DNA of 64,000 nucleotides, taken from NCBI RefSeq assembly GCF_934561205.1, contig NZ_CAKTFU010000008.1:30688-94687 (forward strand), written 5' to 3'. Below, piece by piece: positions 42,026 through 49,053 of the stretch. Position 1 is the stretch's first letter; every line of letters starts with the position of its first letter. The DNA comes from an uncultured Gemmiger sp. GTDB taxonomy: Bacteria; Bacillota; Clostridia; Oscillospirales; Ruminococcaceae. A program made the translations under genes and the position numbers. Under the pieces are notes generated by a model. That model was not told where the DNA came from, did not search any database, and saw only the letters and a list, made by a program, of their open reading frames with translations.

Positions 42026-43150
42026 ATGGAACACAAAAAGACTATGCTGGACTACATTGCCGACTGCCCGGAGTTTATCCGCAACAATGTCGCCGACAGC
42101 GCCGCTCTGACAAAGCCCCTTGTGGACGAGTATGTAAACGGCGGCTACAAGAACATCTGGATCGTTGCGTGCGGTTCTTCCTCCAACGGTTCGCTCTGCG
42201 CGCGGCAGTTTATCCGCCGCCACCTGAAGTGCGAGGTCAAGATCGTCACCCCCTTTCATTTTGTATCCAGCGAGAATGATTTCAGCGAGACCGATATGGT
42301 CGTTGTCGTCAGCCAAAGCGGCTACAGCCTGAACGCGCTGGACGCCATCAAGGTCATCGAGGCAAAGGGTCGCCGCTGCATCGGTCTGACCGGCGATGTC
42401 AACAGCGATCTGGGCAAGGTGTGCGATGTTGTCGCCAACTACGGTGTCGGGCGCGAAACCGTCGCCTATGTCACCCGCGGTGTCACCACGCTGGCACTTT
42501 TCTTTATGCTGTTTGCCGTGGAGGCTGCTGTCCGTCTGGGCATCAAGACCGCTGCCGAGGGCGAGGCTGTCAAGCAGCAGCTGCTGAAGGCCGCCGACAT
42601 CAACGCCGCCGTACAGGCACAGACCCCTTCCTTTATTAAAGAACACTACCGTCAGCTGTCCGGCATGACCAACGCCTATGTCTGCGGCGTGGGTGCCAAC
42701 CTCGGCACCGCAAGCGAGGGCGCGCTGAAATTCGGCGAGACCGTCAGCATCCCCACCGCCGCCTATGAGGTCGAGGAGTACATCCACGGTCCCAACATCC
42801 AGATGACCCCCCGCTACAGCGTATTTCTGATCGACGGCGGCGAGGGCACGGAGCGCATCCACCGCATCTTTGAGGGCACCCAGATCGTTACGGATAACGC
42901 TTTCCTGCTGACGCGCTGCGCCGATTACAAGGACGAGCACAATGTCCTGTATGTGCCTATGGATGTGCCGGAGGAGATCACCCCGCTGTGCTGGCTGCCT
43001 TTCTTCCAGATGACTGCCTGCCGCCTGACGGATGACTTGGACCGCTGGAACAAGCACCCGTTGCAGCGCGCGATGGAAAAGTTCGTTTCCTCCAAAAGCG
43101 CCAACTATGTCAACAGCCCCTTCAGTGAAGACACGCCGGGTCGTGCGTAA
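42026..43150 (+). CDS. SIS-domain deglycase, GfrE-like (glucoselysine 6-phosphate type)
   Basis: 374 residues. GAAGGAG precedes the ATG. SIS domain 1 has IWIVACGSSSNGSLCARQFI and VVVVSQSGYSLNALDA; domain 2 has AYVCGVGANLGTASEGALKF with YEVEEYIHGPNIQ, whose E-x-x-H pattern provides catalytic residues in GlmS- and GfrE-like enzymes. In Salmonella the gfr locus pairs a mannose-family PTS with two deglycases for glucoselysine and fructoselysine; this locus also has two. It is transcribed away from the PTS genes. Amine product unknown. Confidence 0.8.
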   Translation: MEHKKTMLDYIADCPEFIRNNVADSAALTKPLVDEYVNGGYKNIWIVACGSSSNGSLCARQFIRRHLKCEVKIVTPFHFVSSENDFSETDMVVVVSQSGYSLNALDAIKVIEAKGRRCIGLTGDVNSDLGKVCDVVANYGVGRETVAYVTRGVTTLALFFMLFAVEAAVRLGIKTAAEGEAVKQQLLKAADINAAVQAQTPSFIKEHYRQLSGMTNAYVCGVGANLGTASEGALKFGETVSIPTAAYEVEEYIHGPNIQMTPRYSVFLIDGGEGTERIHRIFEGTQIVTDNAFLLTRCADYKDEHNVLYVPMDVPEEITPLCWLPFFQMTACRLTDDLDRWNKHPLQRAMEKFVSSKSANYVNSPFSEDTPGRA

Positions 43151-43155
43151 GAACT

Positions 43156-44214
43156 ATGGCGTGGATATCTGCTGTATTTTTCTGCCTGGGTGCTGCGGAC
43201 ACCTTGCTGGGGGATCGGCTGGGGTTGGGCAGTGCCTTCCGGCAGGGCTTTGCCGCCGTGGTGGATCTGCTGCTGCTCATGACCGGCTTTATGGCATTGG
43301 CACCGTGGCTGGGGACTCATCTGGCCCCGGTTATCACGCCGGTGTTTTCCGCCGTGGGGTGTGACCCTTCTCTGTTCGCCTCACTGTTTTTAAGCTGCGA
43401 TGCAGGCGGTGCCGTGCTGGCTGCGCAGATCGCACAGGAACCGTCCGCCGGGCTGTACAACGGTTTGATCGTGGCGGCCTTTCTCGGTGCCACGATCAAC
43501 GGTACGATCCCGCTGGCGCTGGGGCATCTGACAGGCACCAAACGAGCCGCCGCGGTTCGCGGATTGTTTCTCGGTTTTCTGGTCCTGCCGGTGGGCTGCC
43601 TGCTTACCGGGGCGCTGTGCGGCATCCCCCTGTCGGTCCTGCTGCACAACACCTGGCCTGTACTGGCTGTCGCGGTCCTGTTGCTGCTGCTTTTCAAATC
43701 CGGCAGCAGCGCAATCGGTCCGATCTTCAACGGCATCTCTCTGGCGGTGCGCGGTCTGACCCTGTTTGGTTTTTGCGTTTCCGTTTTGCAGGAAACGACC
43801 GGTATTGTGCTGCTGGAGGGGCTGACCCCCTTGTCGGAAATCTACCCGGTCATATGCAGTATCGGTGCGTTTCTTGCGGGAATTCTGCCGTTTTTCGCCT
43901 TTGTGCAGCGCCTGCTGACCTCACCGCTGACCAAGCTGGCCGCACGGCTGCATCTAGAGCCTGACTCCATCACCGGTCTGGTCGTGACCTCCGCCAACTG
44001 TATTCCCACATTGCTGAGTCTTGATACGCTGGAGGAGCGCGGCATCACACTGAACACGGCCTATGCGGTGGTAGCCGCTTACAGCGTCGGCGATTTTCTG
44101 GCATTTACCCTGCAATTCAGCCCCGCACACGCCCTGCCGATGATGGCAGGACGCCTTTTAAGCGGCTTGCTGGCAGTGGTGCTCTGCCTGAAAACAACAC
44201 CCAAAACCACCTGA
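43156..44214 (+). CDS. EutH-like ethanolamine permease
   Basis: 352 residues with ten or so membrane spans. EutH features are clear: PSLFASLFLSCDAGGAVLAA (EutH has Cys/Ser-Asp-x-Gly-Gly), LVLPVGCLLTGALCG, LTSPLTKLAARLHL, GLVVTSANCIPTLLSL and the C-terminal VGDFLAFTLQFSPAHALP. EutH moves ethanolamine across the membrane and is normally inside eut operons; no other eut gene is present here. It starts five bases after the SIS gene's stop and lacks its own strong ribosome site, so the two are coupled. It could move a different small amine. Confidence 0.85.
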   Translation: MAWISAVFFCLGAADTLLGDRLGLGSAFRQGFAAVVDLLLLMTGFMALAPWLGTHLAPVITPVFSAVGCDPSLFASLFLSCDAGGAVLAAQIAQEPSAGLYNGLIVAAFLGATINGTIPLALGHLTGTKRAAAVRGLFLGFLVLPVGCLLTGALCGIPLSVLLHNTWPVLAVAVLLLLLFKSGSSAIGPIFNGISLAVRGLTLFGFCVSVLQETTGIVLLEGLTPLSEIYPVICSIGAFLAGILPFFAFVQRLLTSPLTKLAARLHLEPDSITGLVVTSANCIPTLLSLDTLEERGITLNTAYAVVAAYSVGDFLAFTLQFSPAHALPMMAGRLLSGLLAVVLCLKTTPKTT

Positions 44215-44217
44215 GTA

Positions 44218-44270
44218 AACACCCCCAACGGGCAGCTAAAACCCGTTGGGGGTGTTGGTGTTTTCTTATA
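44218..44270 (+). terminator. Terminator after the EutH-like gene
   Basis: AACACCCCCAACGGG / CCCGTTGGGGGTGTT, a perfect 15-bp stem with a nine-base loop at 44218-44256, then GGTGTTTTCTT. Confidence 0.88.
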
Positions 44271-44321
44271 TCGTTCCCTGTTAGCATCCATGGCATCGGA
44301 AAACTGTTTTTATGTTTTTAC

Positions 44322-44377
44322 AAAAAATTCCACCAGGATTTCTCAAGATAGCGCAGGGCTATAGAAAATCCCGGTGG
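44322..44377 (-). terminator. Terminator after the SDR gene
   Basis: Long stem 44330-44377 with arms CCACCAGGATTTCTCAAGATAG and CTATAGAAAATCCCGGTGG pairing with a few mismatches; on the minus strand AATTTTTTG follows. It stops the SDR-GH106-MATE operon. Confidence 0.8.
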
Positions 44378-44436
44378 ACGAAGCTAAAACAGAAACAAAA
44401 ATCGGAAAGATTCAGCGCAGTACCAAAGGAAACGCC

Positions 44437-45246
44437 TTACCCCGGCTGCTTGCCGATGTAAGCGAGGATACCGCCGTCAACATAGAGGATCAGGCCATTG
44501 ACAAAGTCGGAAGCCTCGGAGGCGAGGAACACGGCGGGTCCGCCCAGGTCCTCGGCCTCGCCCCAGCGCTCGGCAGGGGTCTTGGCGACGATGAACTGGT
44601 CGAACGGGTGACGGCTGCCATCGGGCTGGATCTCGCGCAGGGGTGCGGTCTGCGGGGTGGCGATGTAGCCGGGTCCGATGCCGTTGCACTGGATGTTGTA
44701 CTTGCCGTACTCGGAGGCAATGTTCTTGGTCAGCATCTTCAGACCGCCCTTGGCAGCGGCGTAGGCGGAGACAGTCTCGCGGCCCAGCTCGCTCATCATG
44801 GAGCAGATGTTGATGATCTTGCCGCCGCCCTGCTCGATCATATCGGGAATGACCGCCTTGGCGACGATGAAGGGGGCGTTCAGGTCCACATCAATGACCT
44901 GGCGGAACTGGGCAGCGGTCATCTCGATCATCGGGATGCGCTTGATGATGCCGGCGTTGTTGACCAGCACGTTGATGTGGCCGACTTCGGCGGTGATCTT
45001 CTTGACCATCTCATTGACGGCATCCTCGTTGGTGACGTCGCAGACATAGCCGTGGGCGTTGATGCCGGCTTCCTTGTAGGCAGCCAGACCCTTGTCCACC
45101 AGCTCCTGCTTGATGTCGTTGAAAACGATGGTGGCGCCGCAGTTCGCCATGGCGGTGGCAATGGCAAAGCCGATGCCGTAGGATGCGCCGGTGATCAGCG
45201 CGACCTTGCCGGTCAGGTCAAAGGATTTGGGTGTGCAGACAGACAT
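44437..45246 (-). CDS. SDR oxidoreductase (KduD / gluconate 5-dehydrogenase type)
   Basis: 269 residues. The Rossmann motif is KVALITGASYGIGFAIATAM, NVLVNNAGIIKR is the NAG motif, catalytic Ser-Tyr-Lys is in NICSMMSELGRETVSAYAAA followed by KGG, and the C-terminal VNGLILYVDGGILAYIG closes the fold. KduD reduces or oxidises 5-keto sugar acids; with a GH105 enzyme releasing unsaturated galacturonate in this locus, a KduD role in the 4-deoxy-ketouronate route fits. Gluconate 5-dehydrogenase is the alternative. Last gene of the operon. Confidence 0.85.
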   Translation of the reverse strand: MSVCTPKSFDLTGKVALITGASYGIGFAIATAMANCGATIVFNDIKQELVDKGLAAYKEAGINAHGYVCDVTNEDAVNEMVKKITAEVGHINVLVNNAGIIKRIPMIEMTAAQFRQVIDVDLNAPFIVAKAVIPDMIEQGGGKIINICSMMSELGRETVSAYAAAKGGLKMLTKNIASEYGKYNIQCNGIGPGYIATPQTAPLREIQPDGSRHPFDQFIVAKTPAERWGEAEDLGGPAVFLASEASDFVNGLILYVDGGILAYIGKQPG

Positions 45247-45276
45247 AAAAATACCTCCTGTTGAATAAAAAACGGT

Positions 45277-47364
45277 TTATCTTTCCAGCCCGTAGGGCAC
45301 CGGGTGCTTGCCGTAGCGGTTGGCGGGGCTGCCGGTCAGGGTCAGCGTCAGAGTGTTTTCACCGGGGGTCAAAAGCCCCGCCAGCGGGAATGTATGCGGC
45401 GACCAAAAGGACACGCCCGCCGGTTGACCGTTGACGGTCAGCTCCGCCATTTCCTGCCCGCGCAGCGTCAGCAGCGGCGTGGCAGCTTCGATATCTGCCG
45501 CCGTGACCTGCAGCACGGCGCGGTAGGTCTTGGCGGCACGGGCTGCGTCCTCTCCCGCAGGGAGAAAGTCCGGCACGGGCAGCGACAGATAGGTGGGCGG
45601 CAAAGGCAGGGTCTCGTTTTCCTGTGCGGTGCAGGTGAACAGCAGCAGGCTGCCGCGCGCGGGCAGCTCCAGCGGCAGGCAGGCTCCCTTGGCGGTATGC
45701 TCGGCCGGGCAGGCGCAGGGCTGACCGTTCCACAAGTCGCAGCGGCAGAGCGGGGCGTCCACCGGAAGGGTCAGCCGGGTCCGGATGGGGGTGTCGCCCT
45801 CGTTGACCAGCAGCCAGCAGGCGCGCCCTTCCTTATTAAAATAGGCGCAGCGCAGCATCGGCTGCGGCGGGTCGCAGCGGCAGTCCGGCTCCAGCGCCGA
45901 AATCTCCGGGTGCGCAGCGTCCGGGAACAGTGCCTTATCCCCCAGCACGGCGGTGTAGCGGTGTCCGTGTAAGCAAAGCGCGCCGTCCTCGACTGTGCAG
46001 GCGGGAAAGTAGCTTTCGGGAATGTACTGAAAGCCGATCTGCCGTTCAAACAGCGGGCGCACGGTGTCGGGGCAAAGGTCGCGGTTGCGGCAAGGCACGG
46101 CAACCTCCGCGTGCAGGTCAATGTCGGTCATCAGCCAGGACAGCCGCCGCCAGTAGGTGCTCCACGCCTCGTAATGCGCCCACCAGATGCTGTGGGGGCC
46201 GACGTCGGGCGGGCGCTCGTCCTTGCGCTTGCCGCGGATGCTGTAATAAAAGGCGTGCGGGATAAACAGGTTGACCCCGCGCACCGCCAGCCAGTCGGTG
46301 TACCATTTGATGTCCCCGCCCGAAAGCTGCCACGGGTTGTCGTCCTTGTTGCAGGCGCCAAAGCACTCGTTAGCGTTGCGGCGGCGGTGCATCAGCCGCG
46401 CGGCGTCGGCGCTGCACTTGCCCATCGTGGAATCCAACCCCGCCAGGCCGTCCTTTTCGGGGGCGAGCCAACGCAGCACCAGGTCCTGCCCAGGCACGGC
46501 GAAGTATTTTTCCACTTCTATATCATCGCTTTGGTGGGGGTGCCCCATCAGGCCGATGCCGTGCGCCTCGCACCAGCGGGAAAGACTGCCGTAGTAGACC
46601 TCGCCCTCGCGCTGCAAAAGCAGCCTGTGATACAGCCTTGTATCGTCGTTTTCCTTACCATCAAACAGGGCGGCGAGGTTGGCGGCGTTGCCGCCCGCAC
46701 GGCGGAAGATTTCGGCAAAGCCGTGCGTCCACGGGAACATACCGCTGACATTGCGCCCCAAAATGCTCGGCTCATCGGTGAAAAATCCAATGACTGTATT
46801 GCCGAAATACTCTTTCAGTTCCCGATAGTAGGCTTCGTGGGTCAGTTCCATAAAGCGGTTGACAGCCGCAGGGTTCAGAATATCCGCCGTCAGCGGGGCG
46901 TTTTTCTCGCCGTCATCCTCGCCCCAATGCAAGCCGCGCATCGTACCGCCGCTTTTGCGCACGACCAGCGCGCCGTTTTCCGTCTGCGCCAGCAGCTCGT
47001 CCTTCGGCAAAACGGTTTGGGTCAGCGTGATGCCCTCACTGGCCAGTTCAGGGTGGTCCTTCACCACAAGCCCGCACGCCGAGCCGGAGGGGTACATCCC
47101 CTCGTCATACAAAACGATTTTCATATCCAGCGCGGCGGCGGTTTCGACAGCCGTGCGGATATAGTGGAAATAGGTGCTGCCCAGATATTCTATGCGGGCA
47201 TCCAGCCCCATGCGCGGGTGCAGCACCACGCCGTAAATGCCGTGGGCGGCAAAGTCCGCCAGCTGGCGGCGCAGCTCGGCATCGGTCAGATCGCCGTTCA
47301 AAAACCAAAACGGGATGGCGGTAAATTCTCTGGGCGGGTTTTGCAGTTGGTCAAGAAATTTCAT
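45277..47364 (-). CDS. GH106-like alpha-L-rhamnosidase, cytoplasmic
   Basis: 695 residues from MKFLDQLQNPPREFTAIPFW; the ATG overlaps the MATE stop (ATGA) and has AGGAG upstream. The barrel opens FWFLNGDLTDAELRRQL and GIYGVVLHPRMGLDARI, with KIVLYDEGMYPSGSACG, the pattern of GH106 and related rhamnosidases. FFTDEPSILGRN carries a conserved Asp-Glu. The C-terminal 150 residues form a jelly-roll with LTVNGQPAGVSFWSPHTF. No signal peptide, so it should trim rhamnose from imported oligosaccharides. GH106 membership is by pattern only. Confidence 0.75.
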   Translation of the reverse strand: MKFLDQLQNPPREFTAIPFWFLNGDLTDAELRRQLADFAAHGIYGVVLHPRMGLDARIEYLGSTYFHYIRTAVETAAALDMKIVLYDEGMYPSGSACGLVVKDHPELASEGITLTQTVLPKDELLAQTENGALVVRKSGGTMRGLHWGEDDGEKNAPLTADILNPAAVNRFMELTHEAYYRELKEYFGNTVIGFFTDEPSILGRNVSGMFPWTHGFAEIFRRAGGNAANLAALFDGKENDDTRLYHRLLLQREGEVYYGSLSRWCEAHGIGLMGHPHQSDDIEVEKYFAVPGQDLVLRWLAPEKDGLAGLDSTMGKCSADAARLMHRRRNANECFGACNKDDNPWQLSGGDIKWYTDWLAVRGVNLFIPHAFYYSIRGKRKDERPPDVGPHSIWWAHYEAWSTYWRRLSWLMTDIDLHAEVAVPCRNRDLCPDTVRPLFERQIGFQYIPESYFPACTVEDGALCLHGHRYTAVLGDKALFPDAAHPEISALEPDCRCDPPQPMLRCAYFNKEGRACWLLVNEGDTPIRTRLTLPVDAPLCRCDLWNGQPCACPAEHTAKGACLPLELPARGSLLLFTCTAQENETLPLPPTYLSLPVPDFLPAGEDAARAAKTYRAVLQVTAADIEAATPLLTLRGQEMAELTVNGQPAGVSFWSPHTFPLAGLLTPGENTLTLTLTGSPANRYGKHPVPYGLER

Positions 47365-48737
47365 TTTGCGCTCTCCTGTGCCTCGGCATAGGCGCATATG
47401 TCCGCCCATGCGTGGGACTTATAATAAAACAGCATCGCCAACAGTCCCGCCACAAAGCTGAGCGGCACCCCCGCCATGGCGTAGCCGCCGTAGCCCAGCC
47501 ACGCCAGCAGGTAGGACGACGGGATGCGCACACCCCACAGCAAAATGATGTTGACGATGGTGGCATAGCGGATCTCGCCCATACCGTTGGCAAAACTCAT
47601 AATCGCGTTAAAGGCTGCATAGCACCACTGGAACGGCAGCACAATGCGGATATACCGCACAGCAAAGGTCAGTACGGCTTCGTCCTGCATAAAAAGCAGC
47701 AGCAGCGGGCGGCAGCACGCTGCCATAACCAGCCCGCCCGCCAGCGAAAGCAGCCCCGACGCCGCCGGGAGCATCCACCCGCCCTTGCGCAGACGGCGGT
47801 AGTCCTGTGCGCCGAGATTTTGCCCCGCAAACACCGAGGTTGCCTGCGACAGCGAGGTGACCGTGATGTTGGCCAGCCCGCCGACCTTGCCCGCCACCGA
47901 GCAGCCCGCCACAAAAACCGACCCCTGCAGGTTGTACAGCGCCTGCAAAAAGACGTGACCGATGGAGTACAGCGCCGAGTTCAGCCCCAGCGGCAGGCCG
48001 ATGCGCACGATCTGACGCAGGGTGCCGGCGTCAAAGCCGCAGGGCAAAACAGGCAGCGCAAGCTCTGTGCAGCGGCGGCGAATGTAAAAAATGCTGCATA
48101 TCCACGACAAAAACAGTGCAATCGCCGTGGCGGCTGCCACGCCGCCGATGCCAAGGCCGAGCGCACCGGTAAGCACAAGATCCAGCACGATATTCGCCGC
48201 ACAGCTGGTAAACAACAGCAGCAGCGACGACGAGCTGTTGCCCATGCCGCGCAAAAGACCCGCGTTGAAGTTGTAGCCCATATTGCCTAAAATGCCCAGC
48301 ATCGTGATGCGCAGATACAGCACCGCCCCCGGCATGGCGTCCGCCGGGACCTGCATCAGCCGCAGCATCCACGGCCCCAGCAGCAGCCCGATGACGGTCA
48401 GCGGCAGGGACGCCGCAAACAGCAGCCACACCGAGGTGCGCACGAGCTTTTGCAATTGGTCGCGGTCGCCGCGCCCGACTGCCTGCGACACCAGAATGGA
48501 AATGCCCGAACCGATGCCCACAAAGACGCAGAGCAGAATTTCCAGCGGCTGGGAGCTTGTTGCCACCGAGGCCAGCGCCGTGGTATCGCAAAAATTGCCG
48601 ATGACCAGCGTGTCCACCGTGCTGTACAAAAGCTGCAAAATATTGCCCGCGCAGATGGGCAGCGCAAACAGCGCCGCGCGCCCCGGTACCGAGCCGTGGG
48701 TCATATCGATTTGTGCGGAATTTCGGTAAGCCGGCAT
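47361..48737 (-). CDS. MATE-family multidrug/solute transporter
   Basis: 458 residues from MPAYRNSAQIDMTHGSVPG; AAGGGGG precedes the ATG. Twelve membrane segments in two halves, each opening with the MATE pattern: ALPICAGNILQLLYSTVDTL with IGNFCDTTALASVATSSQP, and IGLPLGLNSALYSIGHVFL. Most MATE proteins exchange Na+ or H+ for cationic compounds. Its place at the head of a pectin-degradation operon, overlapping the rhamnosidase gene, is unusual. It may export a waste product or a by-product such as an aromatic released from plant wall. First gene of the operon. Confidence 0.92.
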   Translation of the reverse strand: MPAYRNSAQIDMTHGSVPGRAALFALPICAGNILQLLYSTVDTLVIGNFCDTTALASVATSSQPLEILLCVFVGIGSGISILVSQAVGRGDRDQLQKLVRTSVWLLFAASLPLTVIGLLLGPWMLRLMQVPADAMPGAVLYLRITMLGILGNMGYNFNAGLLRGMGNSSSSLLLLFTSCAANIVLDLVLTGALGLGIGGVAAATAIALFLSWICSIFYIRRRCTELALPVLPCGFDAGTLRQIVRIGLPLGLNSALYSIGHVFLQALYNLQGSVFVAGCSVAGKVGGLANITVTSLSQATSVFAGQNLGAQDYRRLRKGGWMLPAASGLLSLAGGLVMAACCRPLLLLFMQDEAVLTFAVRYIRIVLPFQWCYAAFNAIMSFANGMGEIRYATIVNIILLWGVRIPSSYLLAWLGYGGYAMAGVPLSFVAGLLAMLFYYKSHAWADICAYAEAQESAK

Positions 48738-48771
48738 AAGCCCCACCCCCTTGGCAGAATTTCTTACTTAC

Positions 48772-48800
48772 ATTGTACGCGCAAACCGCAGCGACCGCAA
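48772..48800 (-). promoter_or_regulatory. Promoter of the MATE-GH106-SDR operon
   Basis: Minus strand: -35 TTGCGG at 48795-48800, 17-base spacer, -10 TACAAT at 48772-48777. Confidence 0.65.
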
Positions 48801-48855
48801 CAATCATTATCCTCTGCCGGTTTCCTGTATTTTGGCGCTGCACCGCTTGTTTTTG

Positions 48856-48985
48856 GCAAGATTCACCGCAAACAATCACCCCCTTTGCCGTGCGGGATCA
48901 CGCGTGTTTTTTGCCGCTTTGTGCAGGTTCAACAAAGAAAACCGCGCAAAATCAGTAACATTGACAGCAAGATTTGCCGCAAAAA
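48856..48985. promoter_or_regulatory. Direct repeats, candidate AraC-type operators
   Basis: GCAAGATTCACCGCAAACA at 48856-48874 and GCAAGATTTGCCGCAAAAA at 48967-48985 match at 15 of 19 positions. The 316-base gap between the divergent MATE and regulator genes holds these, and TTTTGCCGC recurs near 48908. AraC regulators bind direct repeats, and the second copy overlaps the regulator's -35 region. No gene is seen in the gap. Confidence 0.5.
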
Positions 48986-48988
48986 GAC

Positions 48989-49018
48989 TTGCCACAACAG
49001 CGGAAAATGTGCTATGGT
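48989..49018 (+). promoter_or_regulatory. Candidate promoter of the AraC-type regulator
   Basis: -35 TTGCCA at 48989-48994, 18-base spacer, -10 TATGGT at 49013-49018, about 36 bases before the start codon. The -10 is weak, consistent with activation. Confidence 0.5.
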
Positions 49019-49053
49019 TAAAATCAAATTCGGTAAAAAAGGAGTCAAACAGT

